In this document: positions 7,317 to 15,948 of the stretch, piece by piece | Numbering within the stretch: the first letter of the stretch is position 1 | Layout: each line of letters opens with the position of its first letter | Source of the DNA: an uncultured bacterium | GTDB lineage: Bacteria > Bacillota > Clostridia > Lachnospirales > Lachnospiraceae | NCBI GenBank assembly: GCA_947088515.1 | Contig: CAMUHA010000023.1 | Span: 1-24,443, forward strand | Direction: 5' to 3' | Length of the DNA: 24,443 bases | Made by a program: the position numbers and the translations under genes | The notes under the pieces: generated by a model | The model's database searches: none | What the model was told of the DNA's origin: nothing | The model's input: the letters and a program-made list of their open reading frames with translations, nothing else

Positions 7317-9707
7317 TTATTTCACAATAAATGCCACTGTCCCCAGGTCATTATCTGACAGACGGTCCAGATTTTCCTTTGCCCGGTTTCCTTCTGAAAG
7401 CTCCAGTGAGTAGACAAATTCCCCAAATCCTGACAAGTCCATCTTAAAGTTTGTTTCCCAGGTATTATTCATAATCCAGCTGTACACTGGCCGGTGGTTG
7501 TTTTCTTCCTTATTATCACAAAGCACAATCGGATGATGTTCCATCTGCCCCATATAAAGCAGCGGGGTGTCAAAGGTATTAATCAGTATGCCTTCCTTCT
7601 CTCCCTGATATAAAAGCCCCTCATCGGCAATATAATACTCCATATTACTGCCTGGAAGCTGGTCTATGCCGGGCCGCATGGATACGCCGCCGTTTTGAAT
7701 ATAAACGGAAGCTTCCGGCAAATCCAGCGACAAGGGAAGATACACGCTTTCAATATCCTCACTTAAAGTCTTGGCAATCCGGCAGGTAAACTCAATTTTA
7801 GGCAGGTTCCTGAACATTCGTATAATCACACTGCAATGATAAGTTCCTTCCATCGCAAACTCCAGCTCCACCCTGTCAAAAACCGGCCCATGGTCCAGAA
7901 TATGGATTGCTTTCAAATCTCCCTGATACTGCTTTCCATGAAGCCCCCTGACATTACGTCCAAGAAGCCGTCTCTCTTCATAAACACCCTTATGGATTTG
8001 GGTACGTTCATATACCGGCGTAAAAAACCGCTCCAGCCCATTTCTTAAAAGCTCTTTTTCCTCCTTTTTATGGTAAAAGGTCGTTATGCCCTCCCCAATT
8101 TTATATCCAATGCGGAACCATTCGTTTTCCAGCCCATAAGGCAGTTTATAAGACTCAGTGTCATAATCATTTACAATATCCCGTATCCGTTCCGCTCCTA
8201 CCCATGCCGTCCGTGTATAAAGCTTTTGTTCCGGCGCAGGAATTTCCTCATAGGAAAACAGCTTTTCTTCCCCGGCTTCAAATTCTGCCTGAAAGCTTAC
8301 CAGCACGCCTCTTGGATGGCTGGAGAGCTGGACGGGAAGCTCTTTTTGGTCCTTCATGTCTATAACCCTGACATTGGGAAGCTTTAGGGTCTCCACATAG
8401 AACTCCACCGGAAGCGTTCTCTTTTGCCTGCTTAAAGAAACTGCTTTTACCTGCCCTTGTGAATTGTAATACCGCAGAATATCCCCCAGAAGGTGGCACT
8501 GCTCACTTTTCCGCATCGCCCCTGCTTCATGGGCCTTGGAGGCATAGCTGGTTTTGCGGATATCAAGGTTTGTCACCAGTGTGTCATAGGGATTTGTGAT
8601 GGTGGAAGAATGTCCCCAGGTATGTTCTGCATACAAAAGAGCATTTTCCCATGCCATCTCTGCCAGTGTCTGATTATGCACTCCCGTTTTTTCTTCCAGA
8701 CGGTCACAGATATGGGAAAGCCGCAGCGCCTCTTTGTAATGCTTTACTGCATAGGGCGTGGAACCTACGCCATTTCCCCACCAGTCGTTCATTGCCCCGC
8801 GGTAAATGGGGGCGTTTGCCGTTTTTTCCTTTATCTTTTCATAAAGCTCCTTAAGCGTTACCATCTGCAGGGTCACTTCTTCCCCGTATTCCCTGTTAAA
8901 AGCATCAACCGTTGCAACAATTCCCGGATTGGCAGGCGCATTGTCTGAAAAAACGCCACTGACACTTGTAATGTAAAAATCATAGGGATAACCACTCTCT
9001 TCGTACTCCTCAATGCTCTCTCCCAGGTTTTTATGCAGCGCTTCCAAAGGAGCCTTAGCTCCGCCCTTCCCAAAATAATTCTCCGTCATGAAGTTCAGGT
9101 TACGGTTAAACACAATCCCCAGAGCGTTTCCCAAATTATAATGCTCTCCGCTCCACACCAGCAGCCGCTCTCCCTTTTCATTTTCCCAAAAGTATGGCTT
9201 CTGGTTCTGGTAGAGCGGATACATCCCATGATGGGTATGTATATTGGTAAATAAAAATTCTATTCCGTTTTGAATCAGCACATCCCGTGCCCCCAGGGAA
9301 ATACCATTGATATCTGCATTCATCGCAGTTTTCACCGGGCATCCTTTTCCGGTAAAAAGTCTTTGCATCTCTTTCGTCTTTTGTGCCAGCATCGCAGTAT
9401 CTGCCAGGTCATTAAAATTCAGCCATGTAGCGGAAATTCCAATGTTCCCTTTTTTTACCAACTCAAAAAAGTCCTCTTTTTCCTTATCCGAAGCGGACTT
9501 AAGGAACTGCTCCACACAGTAATAAGTTTCACAATTCCACTTAAAGTCCTTTTCCGGCCCGTTTTCCCCATATCCCTTCTTTATGACGGCAATGACGTTC
9601 CTTATGTTGTTAATCTGATTATATACCACTTGCTCCTGTAAATCTGTATATCCTACATCCGTGTGTGAGTGGTGAACAATATAAACTGTTTTTATTCTTT
9701 TTCCCAT
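7317..9707 (-). CDS. GH38-like alpha-mannosidase-type protein (possible DUF5054 family)
   Basis: This 796-residue protein lacks a signal peptide. Near the N-terminus, HHSHTDVGYT (12-21) matches the HxHxDxGW zinc-binding signature of glycoside hydrolase family 38. NADING (D132) occupies the place of the nucleophile/zinc-ligand Asp. Further His-rich segments are THHGMYP and AEHTWGHS, the latter resembling the DUF5054 group of GH38-like proteins. The C-terminal half is beta-rich, as in GH38. The expected role is exo-removal of alpha-mannose from imported glycan in the cytoplasm, but substrate is unproven because DUF5054 members are uncharacterised to my knowledge. AGGAG lies 6 nt before the start. 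It is monocistronic, divergent from the AraC gene and followed by a strong terminator. Confidence 0.75.
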   Translation of the reverse strand: MGKRIKTVYIVHHSHTDVGYTDLQEQVVYNQINNIRNVIAVIKKGYGENGPEKDFKWNCETYYCVEQFLKSASDKEKEDFFELVKKGNIGISATWLNFNDLADTAMLAQKTKEMQRLFTGKGCPVKTAMNADINGISLGARDVLIQNGIEFLFTNIHTHHGMYPLYQNQKPYFWENEKGERLLVWSGEHYNLGNALGIVFNRNLNFMTENYFGKGGAKAPLEALHKNLGESIEEYEESGYPYDFYITSVSGVFSDNAPANPGIVATVDAFNREYGEEVTLQMVTLKELYEKIKEKTANAPIYRGAMNDWWGNGVGSTPYAVKHYKEALRLSHICDRLEEKTGVHNQTLAEMAWENALLYAEHTWGHSSTITNPYDTLVTNLDIRKTSYASKAHEAGAMRKSEQCHLLGDILRYYNSQGQVKAVSLSRQKRTLPVEFYVETLKLPNVRVIDMKDQKELPVQLSSHPRGVLVSFQAEFEAGEEKLFSYEEIPAPEQKLYTRTAWVGAERIRDIVNDYDTESYKLPYGLENEWFRIGYKIGEGITTFYHKKEEKELLRNGLERFFTPVYERTQIHKGVYEERRLLGRNVRGLHGKQYQGDLKAIHILDHGPVFDRVELEFAMEGTYHCSVIIRMFRNLPKIEFTCRIAKTLSEDIESVYLPLSLDLPEASVYIQNGGVSMRPGIDQLPGSNMEYYIADEGLLYQGEKEGILINTFDTPLLYMGQMEHHPIVLCDNKEENNHRPVYSWIMNNTWETNFKMDLSGFGEFVYSLELSEGNRAKENLDRLSDNDLGTVAFIVK

Positions 9708-9762
9708 TTCAAGCTCCTGTTTGTTAAATATGAAAATTATTGTGTCCTTATCTTTTTGCGCA

Positions 9763-9792
9763 TTGGACTTCCGGACAGCTCCGTGTTATAAT
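9763..9792 (+). promoter_or_regulatory. Promoter of the AraC-family gene
   Basis: TTGGAC (9763-9768) and TATAAT (9787-9792) are 18 bp apart, 41 nt upstream of the AraC start. A GGAC-N4-GGAC direct repeat overlaps the -35 and could be an AraC-type site shared with the divergent GH38-like gene; that part is speculative. Confidence 0.65.
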
Positions 9793-9833
9793 GCCTGCAT
9801 ACTAAATCTTCATCTGTGCAAATGGAGGCGCCC

Positions 9834-10667
9834 ATGAACGAAACATCATTTATTCTGCAAAATCAAATCCATGGTCTTTCTGTCCGCTTAGAACGCGCTA
9901 ATCTCCTTACCTGTGACGGAAACTGGAAAGGAGACCACACCTTTCCGCCGTTTAGCAGCATCGGCCTGATTCTGGATGGAACCGGCACCATCATTGTTGA
10001 CCATACCACACTGCATCCTTCCAAAGGACAGCTGTATCTGCTCCCCGCCCGCACCACCCAGACTTTTTTTACCGATTCCTGCCATCCTTACAAAAAATAT
10101 TACTGTCATTTCAACATCAGCTGCCATGGAACAGAGCTTTTTGACCTTATCCATACCCCCTTATGCGTAAACGCCAGGGAGCCAGAAACCGCTGCATATC
10201 TGTTTGAGGAAATGATTGGGGCTTTAGCGGCCAAAAACCTGACAGGCGCCATAAAAACGCAGCAATGTATGCTAAATCTTCTGGTTTATTTTTTGGACTG
10301 CTGTCCTTCCAACCTGCTTTCTCTTGTAAAGACAGACTTTGATTCCCCATTAAACAATGCCATCTCCTACGCGGAAGCAAATCTCCACCAGATGATTACC
10401 GTACAGGAAATGGCCCAAATTGCAGGCTACCACCCAAGTCACTTTACCAAATTATTCCAAAAGCAGCTCGGCGTTACCCCAGCCCAGTTTCTCGTCCGCA
10501 AAAAAACAGAATATGCTATCAGAGAGCTAACCGCCACTGCATGTCCTATATCAGAAATTGCAGATGCGCTTGGCTTTTCCAGCCAGTTTTATTTTTGCAA
10601 CTTTTTTAAAAAGCAGACTGGCATCACACCCTCGGAATACCGGAAGGTATACGCCTGCCAGAATTAG
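9834..10667 (+). CDS. AraC-family transcriptional regulator
   Basis: This 277-residue regulator has an N-terminal cupin-like sensor region (about 1-130, with the GQLYLLPA strand typical of AraC cupins) and a C-terminal pair of helix-turn-helix units. The first contains VQEMAQIAGYHPSHFTKLF, the second ISEIADALGFSSQFYFCNFF, closing with KKQTGITPSEYRK. The start at 9834 is preferred over the GTG at 9816 because GGAGG (9824-9828) lies 5 nt before it. It is divergent from the GH38-like gene and its stop overlaps that of the GH18 gene converging on it. It probably activates neighbouring glycosidase genes in response to a sugar; the inducer is unknown. Confidence 0.9.
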   Translation: MNETSFILQNQIHGLSVRLERANLLTCDGNWKGDHTFPPFSSIGLILDGTGTIIVDHTTLHPSKGQLYLLPARTTQTFFTDSCHPYKKYYCHFNISCHGTELFDLIHTPLCVNAREPETAAYLFEEMIGALAAKNLTGAIKTQQCMLNLLVYFLDCCPSNLLSLVKTDFDSPLNNAISYAEANLHQMITVQEMAQIAGYHPSHFTKLFQKQLGVTPAQFLVRKKTEYAIRELTATACPISEIADALGFSSQFYFCNFFKKQTGITPSEYRKVYACQN

Positions 10668-11683
10668 TCCCTATCCGGCTGCCGGATTTCCTGCCCGATT
10701 TTCCGCAAAAGGGTTCCGCTTGCATCACCGCTGTGGCGCCAATAAAATATCCCGCCAATTCCCTCTCTTTTTACATAAGCGCATTTATGGCGCAGGGACT
10801 CTTCATCATCATAGCTGATAAAGCTGGAACCGTTAAACAAAAAGGGAGCCTTTGCTTCATCATCCCAATAACGGACATAGCCGTTTTTATTAATATATTC
10901 TGCCGTCAGCTTGTCATAATTGGGACCATAGCCGCCGCCTTTTTTGGTATACTGTAAAAATCCGTGATACCGGTCTGTCACTTCTTCCCAAATTCTTGAA
11001 TAAAAGGCAGCTCCCATCAGCAGCTTTTCCTTGGGAAATCCTGCACTTTCAAAGAGCCGCAGCGCCTGGTCGCAGCTGTTTCTGAAAATATCCCCGGTGG
11101 AAGAATAAAGCGCTGTATGGTGTCCGGTCAGCGCATGAAACCCGCACTTCAAGTCATAGGTCATCAGGCACACATAATCTAAAACCTTTGCAAGCTCCAT
11201 TGCCTCCACGCTCTCTATATAATAAACATCCGCCCCAGCCGCAATGGAAAGTATGCCGCCTCCAGCCAGGTCCAGCCCTTTTCTGGCCGCCTGACAAAGC
11301 AGGGTAAAATTATGTTTATCCTCCGGAGAACAGTTCATGCCGTTCGAAGGCACACAGGGGTATTCCCAGTCAAAATCAATGCCGTCAAATCCCTCTTCTT
11401 CCACCAGACGTCTGCATTCCTCCATTACAACGTTGCGCAGTTCTCCAGATGCGCTGACAACAGTAAAAGCATCCGGCTCCTGTGGTATAATTGACAAAAT
11501 AATCCTGATGTCCGGGTTCTGCTCCCGGATTTGTTTTATCTGGCTTAAAAAGGGATGGTTTCTGCTCAAAAGCCTTCCATCCACAGTAAGATGGCCAAAA
11601 GCCACATGAATATGGGTCAGAATCTTTGCCTGTTCTGTTGTTACAATAGAATCCTCTCCCACATATGCCAATATTTTTTTCAT
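10664..11683 (-). CDS. Family 18 glycoside hydrolase, intracellular (paralogue A)
   Basis: This 339-residue GH18 TIM-barrel protein has no signal peptide or carbohydrate-binding module. The catalytic DxxDxDxE motif is intact as DGIDFDWE (D100, D103, D105, E107), and MTYDL matches a conserved later barrel strand. GH18 enzymes cleave beta-1,4 bonds next to N-acetylglucosamine by substrate-assisted catalysis: chitin oligomers or the chitobiose core of N-glycans. The SxGG strand motif is replaced by LSIIPQ, and the last barrel strand reads YWRHSGD instead of the usual WE. It is a clear paralogue of the gene at 13431. It has its own promoter and stands alone between a terminator and a convergent AraC gene. 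Confidence 0.87.
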   Translation of the reverse strand: MKKILAYVGEDSIVTTEQAKILTHIHVAFGHLTVDGRLLSRNHPFLSQIKQIREQNPDIRIILSIIPQEPDAFTVVSASGELRNVVMEECRRLVEEEGFDGIDFDWEYPCVPSNGMNCSPEDKHNFTLLCQAARKGLDLAGGGILSIAAGADVYYIESVEAMELAKVLDYVCLMTYDLKCGFHALTGHHTALYSSTGDIFRNSCDQALRLFESAGFPKEKLLMGAAFYSRIWEEVTDRYHGFLQYTKKGGGYGPNYDKLTAEYINKNGYVRYWDDEAKAPFLFNGSSFISYDDEESLRHKCAYVKREGIGGIFYWRHSGDASGTLLRKIGQEIRQPDRD

Positions 11684-11776
11684 AATAAAGCTTACCCTCC
11701 TTACAAAAATCGGTTAATAACCCAATGACAGCCTTCATGAACCTGCTTTATATTGCCTGAAATTTGGCTTTATGGT

Positions 11777-11818
11777 ATGAAACGGTTTTATTATACTACA
11801 TTCCCTTTATACCCTGAA
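11777..11818 (-). promoter_or_regulatory. Promoter and candidate operator of GH18 paralogue A
   Basis: The - strand carries TATAAT (11790-11795) with a weak -35, TTCAGG (11813-11818), 17 bp away. A palindrome-like ATGAAAC-G-GTTTTAT (11777-11791) overlaps the -10 and start region, a typical repressor position. The ten bases AATGTAGTAT around this -10 recur exactly at the importer promoter (7062-7071), suggesting common control. Confidence 0.5.
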
Positions 11819-11863
11819 TGTGATTTTGAGGGATAAATATATAATTTTGGAGGATGCCAAAAG

Positions 11864-11912
11864 AAAAAGCCCTATGACTCCATTCTCCTCCACGGAATCA
11901 TAAGGCTTTTTC
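11864..11912 (-). terminator. Rho-independent terminator after the four-gene glycoside operon
   Basis: On the - strand GCCTTATGA pairs with TCATAGGGC (one G-U pair) and a T-run (TTTTTCTTTT) follows. It lies 17 nt past the fucosidase stop and separates the operon from GH18 paralogue A. Confidence 0.8.
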
Positions 11913-11928
11913 CATTCTGTTGTAAAAC

Positions 11929-13356
11929 CTATTTCAAACAGTATACTCTTCCAATCGGCGCCTCTTTTCCTTCATAAGGCGTATCCTTTATAAGCAGACC
12001 GCCATTTTTCTGCTCAAAGGTCAGACTCCTGCCGTCTGACAGTTCTCTCACCTCTCCCACTTTACCCTCATAGGGAATCCATACTTCTTCCGGCGCCTGC
12101 GCTGCAGCATCCGCAAATGTCTGGATGGCATAAACAGTTTCCCCTTTCCGGGTAAAGGCCATGCCGTCTTTTTTATAAGGCGCACAGACTCTTGTGCCGT
12201 AAATCGCGTCCCCATAAATCTTCAGCCATTCGCCCATTCCTTTTAAGCTTTTTACCGCGCCTTTCGGCAGACATCCATTAGGCTGCGGTCCTACATTGAT
12301 GGCTAAGTTACCGCCCTTTGCCACAATATCCACCAGCAGGCAGATAACTTCGCGGGGGCTTTTGTACGTATCTTCGTATACAAATGAGAAAGAAGTTCCA
12401 AGCGTGATACAGCTCTCCCAGGGTATCCCTAAAGGTTCATCCGGCACGCATTGTTCCGGCGTCACGTAGTTTTCATAAGGTCCTCCCACTGTTCTGTCCG
12501 CGCACAGCATTCCGGGCTGGAATTTTCTTACCCGTTCTATCACTTCCCCAAGGCGGATATCCTGCCCGTTTTGAGCGCAAACCCACCCGGCGTCAAACCA
12601 CATGCCGTCCAGCCTGCCATACCTGCTTCCTAACTCCACAATCTGGTTCTGGGTAAATTCCACAAACCGCTCCCACTCTTTTGGATAATCCTTAGGGTCA
12701 TAGGATGGTCCCCTGTGCTGGTAGCTTCCCCTGTCATATTTGTCACTCCAATAGCTGTCCACATGCCAGTCCGCTTTGGAAAAATAAGTAATTATACCCA
12801 GTTCCCGTTTTCGGAAAGCTTCAAACAAATGCGCGCAGATATCCGCATATCGGTTGGTATGGAAAGGACATTCCGGCGCCGTTACCTTATAATCGGAATA
12901 TTTGCTGTCCCACATGCAAAACCCATCATGATGCTTGGTGGTAAAAAGCAGATATTTGGTTCCCGCTTCCTTTGCAATATCCGCCCACTTCTCCGGCTCA
13001 AAACGCACTGGATTAAAGGTCTTGTTTAAATCAAAGTACTGTTTTTTGAAATCTTCTCCTGTCACTTCCCAGTCAATTCCTGTTCTTGACCAGCAGGCAT
13101 CCTCATCTGACAGGGCCCAGGATTCCACAATCCCAAGCTGGCTGTAATGTCCCCAGTGCATCATTAGCCCAAGCTTCTGGTCCTGAAACCATTCCAGCTT
13201 TTTTAACACTTTGGGGTCTGTGGGCCATACATACCGGTCAGCAGTGCTGTAATTATGGACGCCCTCCTGAACCATTTCCTCTTCCGGCGTTTCCATTAAA
13301 TCCCCCTTCGCGGCAGTTTCTTCCCCACTGCCTTCTGTGATAAATTCCTCTTCCAT
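11929..13356 (-). CDS. Alpha-L-fucosidase, family GH29, intracellular
   Basis: The protein is about 475 residues and removes alpha-linked L-fucose with retention of configuration. Family landmarks are GLMMHWGHYSQ, the substrate-binding TTKHHDGFCMWDS (His pair near 142-143) and the nucleophile strand DGMWFDAGW (Asp near 255). No signal peptide is present, so it acts on imported glycan. The open frame reaches 13503, but that overlaps the upstream GH18 gene. The ATG at 13356 after AAAGGATAAGGAAA is chosen; an ATG at 13296 behind GGGGGA is an alternative, as residues 1-35 are acidic and unlike the family. It is the last gene of the operon. The linkage (core alpha-1,6 or antennary) cannot be read. 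Confidence 0.9.
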   Translation of the reverse strand: MEEEFITEGSGEETAAKGDLMETPEEEMVQEGVHNYSTADRYVWPTDPKVLKKLEWFQDQKLGLMMHWGHYSQLGIVESWALSDEDACWSRTGIDWEVTGEDFKKQYFDLNKTFNPVRFEPEKWADIAKEAGTKYLLFTTKHHDGFCMWDSKYSDYKVTAPECPFHTNRYADICAHLFEAFRKRELGIITYFSKADWHVDSYWSDKYDRGSYQHRGPSYDPKDYPKEWERFVEFTQNQIVELGSRYGRLDGMWFDAGWVCAQNGQDIRLGEVIERVRKFQPGMLCADRTVGGPYENYVTPEQCVPDEPLGIPWESCITLGTSFSFVYEDTYKSPREVICLLVDIVAKGGNLAINVGPQPNGCLPKGAVKSLKGMGEWLKIYGDAIYGTRVCAPYKKDGMAFTRKGETVYAIQTFADAAAQAPEEVWIPYEGKVGEVRELSDGRSLTFEQKNGGLLIKDTPYEGKEAPIGRVYCLK

Positions 13357-13430
13357 TTTCCTTATCCTTTCCGCCGGATTTCTGCTGTGCTGCCCTCTCC
13401 GGCCCCTATACTGAAACTTAGTTTTCCTTT

Positions 13431-14450
13431 TCAGGCACGGTCCAGTTCTTTTCTCATAAAGGCTGTCAGTGTGTGTGTCGTGTCCCCAATATACTCCCAG
13501 CACATAATTCCTGCAAGTCCCTTTTCCTTCAGATAATCAATCTTGCATCCAAGAGACTGTTCATCATCATAACTGATAAAAGTGCTGCCATCAAAAAGCC
13601 AGGGAGCCTTTGCCTCATCGTCCCAATACCTAACAAAGCCATTTTTGTTAATATAGTTCTCTACCAACTCTCCATACTCTTTTCCATAGCCGCCAACCGT
13701 CTGGGCCATCTGGCAAAGTCCATGGTCCACATCTGGCGCCTGCTCCCACTTTCTGCTGTAAAAAGCCCCGCCAATTACAATCTTATCTGCCGGAACGCCC
13801 GCTTCCATATAAACCTTCACCGCTTTGTCTGTGCAGGCGTCAAAAAGGTCAAACTGGTTGGCGTAAAGGCTGGTGTGATGTCCGGTAAGAGTCTGGAATC
13901 CGCCTCTTAAATCATAAGTCATAATCTGCACATAATCCAAATATTTCACTGCTTCATCCATCTGGGTATTGCGCACATAATAGCTGTCTCCGCCTGCGGC
14001 AATGGTAAGCATATAACGTCCTGACTGCTTATTTTCAAAGGCTTCCCGCAATGTCTTAAGAAGCAGGGTAAAATTCTCCTTATCCGCCTTGTCCGCTCCT
14101 ATACCTGCTGCCGCAATACCAGGATACTCCCAGTCAATGTCAATGCCGTCCAGCCCATATTCCTCCACCAGAGCAAGGCTGTCTTTTGCAAACTGTTCCC
14201 TGCCTTCCTTTGTAAAGGCAATCTCCGAGAATCCTCCTGCACTCCATCCTCCAATAGATAAAAGAATCTTCATTCCCGGATGAATGCTGCGCAGCCTGCT
14301 AAGTCCCTCTTTACACTCAGGATGGTTCCATACTACCCTTCCATCCTCCACATGTCCAAAGGCAATGTTAACCACATCCATGCAGCGCGCTTCTTCTTCC
14401 TTCACATCTCCAATTGCTCTTTCTGATACATATTCAATCAATAATGCCAT
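13431..14450 (-). CDS. Family 18 glycoside hydrolase, intracellular (paralogue B)
   Basis: This 339-residue GH18 enzyme keeps all standard features: LLSIGGWS (SxGG, about 64-70), catalytic DGIDIDWE (D101, D104, D106, E108), MTYDL and a terminal GIMCWE strand. It lacks a signal peptide and binding modules. Expected action is hydrolysis of GlcNAc-beta-1,4 bonds in short chitin- or N-glycan-core oligosaccharides in the cytoplasm. The ATG at 14450, preceded by GGAAAGGAAGG, aligns with the start of paralogue A; the Met at 14483 has no ribosome site. The gene is 46 nt after the aminopeptidase gene and 74 nt before the fucosidase gene, in the same operon. The two paralogues share long identical blocks such as YWDDEAKAP. 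Confidence 0.9.
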   Translation of the reverse strand: MALLIEYVSERAIGDVKEEEARCMDVVNIAFGHVEDGRVVWNHPECKEGLSRLRSIHPGMKILLSIGGWSAGGFSEIAFTKEGREQFAKDSLALVEEYGLDGIDIDWEYPGIAAAGIGADKADKENFTLLLKTLREAFENKQSGRYMLTIAAGGDSYYVRNTQMDEAVKYLDYVQIMTYDLRGGFQTLTGHHTSLYANQFDLFDACTDKAVKVYMEAGVPADKIVIGGAFYSRKWEQAPDVDHGLCQMAQTVGGYGKEYGELVENYINKNGFVRYWDDEAKAPWLFDGSTFISYDDEQSLGCKIDYLKEKGLAGIMCWEYIGDTTHTLTAFMRKELDRA

Positions 14451-14496
14451 CTTTTCCTTCCTTTCCGGACGTTTTCTTTCCATTCAACAGCTATTT

Positions 14497-15912
14497 TTAT
14501 CCTTTACATAAAGCATACAAAGTCATTACCCCGACTCCGGTAGCTCCCCCTTCCTGGTAGGCAAACACTGGTTTCCCCGCACAGGCGCTTCCTGCAATGT
14601 CAAGATGTATCCATGGCTTTCCTTCCGCAAACCGCCGGATAAACAGCCCTGCTGTAATACTTGGACAGAACGGTGCGCCGCTGTTTTTGATATCCGCCAC
14701 GTCACTCTTAATCATTTCTTCGTGCTCTTTGTACCAGGGCAGTCTGTGATACCGCTCGCCAGTGCTTCCTGCCGCACTCATAAACGCCTGGCAAAACGCA
14801 TCATTATCCGTCAAAAGCCCGGTAATGCTGTTCCCCAGCATCTGTCCCATGGCGCCGGTTAATGTTGCAATATCAACCACACGTTCCGCGCCTTCTTTTC
14901 TGACCGCATAACTTACCGCGTCAGCCAGAATCAGTCTGCCTTCTGCATCCGTATTTAAAATTTCAATGGTCATGCCATTTCCGGCAGTGACCACATCCCC
15001 CGGAATCATGCTTCCTGGAGAAATCCGGTTTTCACACATGGGAACAATCCCCACAACATTGCTGCCTGTTCCGTTTTTCGCCATTGCATAAACAGCGCCT
15101 ATAACAGCAGCGCCGCCTGCCATGTCCCCTTTAATTCCTTCCATAAATTTACTGTCTTTTAAACAGTAGCCCCCAGTATCACACATAACGCCTTTGCCAA
15201 CAAGAGCCGTAATATCTCCCTCTTTATTGGGAAGATAACGCAGAACCAGCATACAGGGCGGATACAGACTGCTCTCCCCCACTGCCAGAAAAGCTCCCAT
15301 TTTCTCTTCTCTTATCTGCGCAATATCCAGAATTTCCACCTCCACGGGCAGACCTTCCATTAAAGCTGCCGCTGTGTCGGCAAAGTCAAGAGGCCGCAGG
15401 TAATTTGCAGGACGGTTCACCATATCTCTTGCAAAAATAACCGCCCCAGCCAGAGCCCTGCCTTCTTCCACAAGCCTTAGATTTTTTTCATTTTCAGCCA
15501 CATCTGTAAATGTAACCTGCCATTCTTTTTCTTCCCCGCCTGAAAATTTCTCCATGGCATAAAGCCCCAGTACAACACCTTCCGCTGCTTCCTGCACGGC
15601 TTCCTCTCCAAAAAGGTCAAGGATGGGTTTTAAATCACAGGAAAAGTTTTGTATTTTCCGCTCTTTCATTTCCCTGGCGGCCGTGGCACAAATTTCCCTT
15701 ACCATACCGCTTTCAGGCTCTTTCCCCTCGCCCATTCCCACCATCAGGTGAAAATCACCATTTTCCTGCAGCATCCCCCATTTTTCAAGATACTTGCCGC
15801 CAAAAACCTTTGTCTCACATTCTCCCTGCCTGTAAAAGCTTACCTTATCGCCGCCTGCCGGCTTCTGCAGGGTAATTGTGACCGCATTCATTCTGGATTT
15901 CCTATACTCCAT
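14497..15912 (-). CDS. M17 (leucyl aminopeptidase family) metallopeptidase
   Basis: This roughly 471-residue cytoplasmic aminopeptidase has the whole M17 metal site: VGKGVMCDTGG (Lys and Asp ligands), KGDMAGGAAV (Asp) and NTDAEGRLIL (Asp and Glu). An N-terminal domain that is poorly conserved in the family precedes it. M17 enzymes form hexamers and release N-terminal amino acids using two divalent metals. The start at 15912 follows AGAGGTG by about 9 nt; a GTG at 15924 lies within that site. Its place between a transglutaminase-like gene and a GH18 gene is unusual and suggests degradation of peptide left on imported glycopeptides. That role is inferred. Confidence 0.88.
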   Translation of the reverse strand: MEYRKSRMNAVTITLQKPAGGDKVSFYRQGECETKVFGGKYLEKWGMLQENGDFHLMVGMGEGKEPESGMVREICATAAREMKERKIQNFSCDLKPILDLFGEEAVQEAAEGVVLGLYAMEKFSGGEEKEWQVTFTDVAENEKNLRLVEEGRALAGAVIFARDMVNRPANYLRPLDFADTAAALMEGLPVEVEILDIAQIREEKMGAFLAVGESSLYPPCMLVLRYLPNKEGDITALVGKGVMCDTGGYCLKDSKFMEGIKGDMAGGAAVIGAVYAMAKNGTGSNVVGIVPMCENRISPGSMIPGDVVTAGNGMTIEILNTDAEGRLILADAVSYAVRKEGAERVVDIATLTGAMGQMLGNSITGLLTDNDAFCQAFMSAAGSTGERYHRLPWYKEHEEMIKSDVADIKNSGAPFCPSITAGLFIRRFAEGKPWIHLDIAGSACAGKPVFAYQEGGATGVGVMTLYALCKG

Positions 15913-15948
15913 TTCCTTATGCACCTCTGATATTTTTTATTGTTATTT

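Noticed and set aside
8493..8948. 151-codon + strand frame opposite the GH38-like gene
   Set aside because: Antisense of a well-supported coding region with no start signal or family resemblance.
11385..11738. 117-codon - strand frame overlapping GH18 paralogue A
   Set aside because: It is another frame of the GH18 coding sequence, whose catalytic motif and family alignment are in the annotated frame.
13357..13503. N-terminal extension of the fucosidase to 13503
   Set aside because: It would overlap the end of GH18 paralogue B by 73 nt, adds basic residues unlike GH29, and has no ribosome site there.
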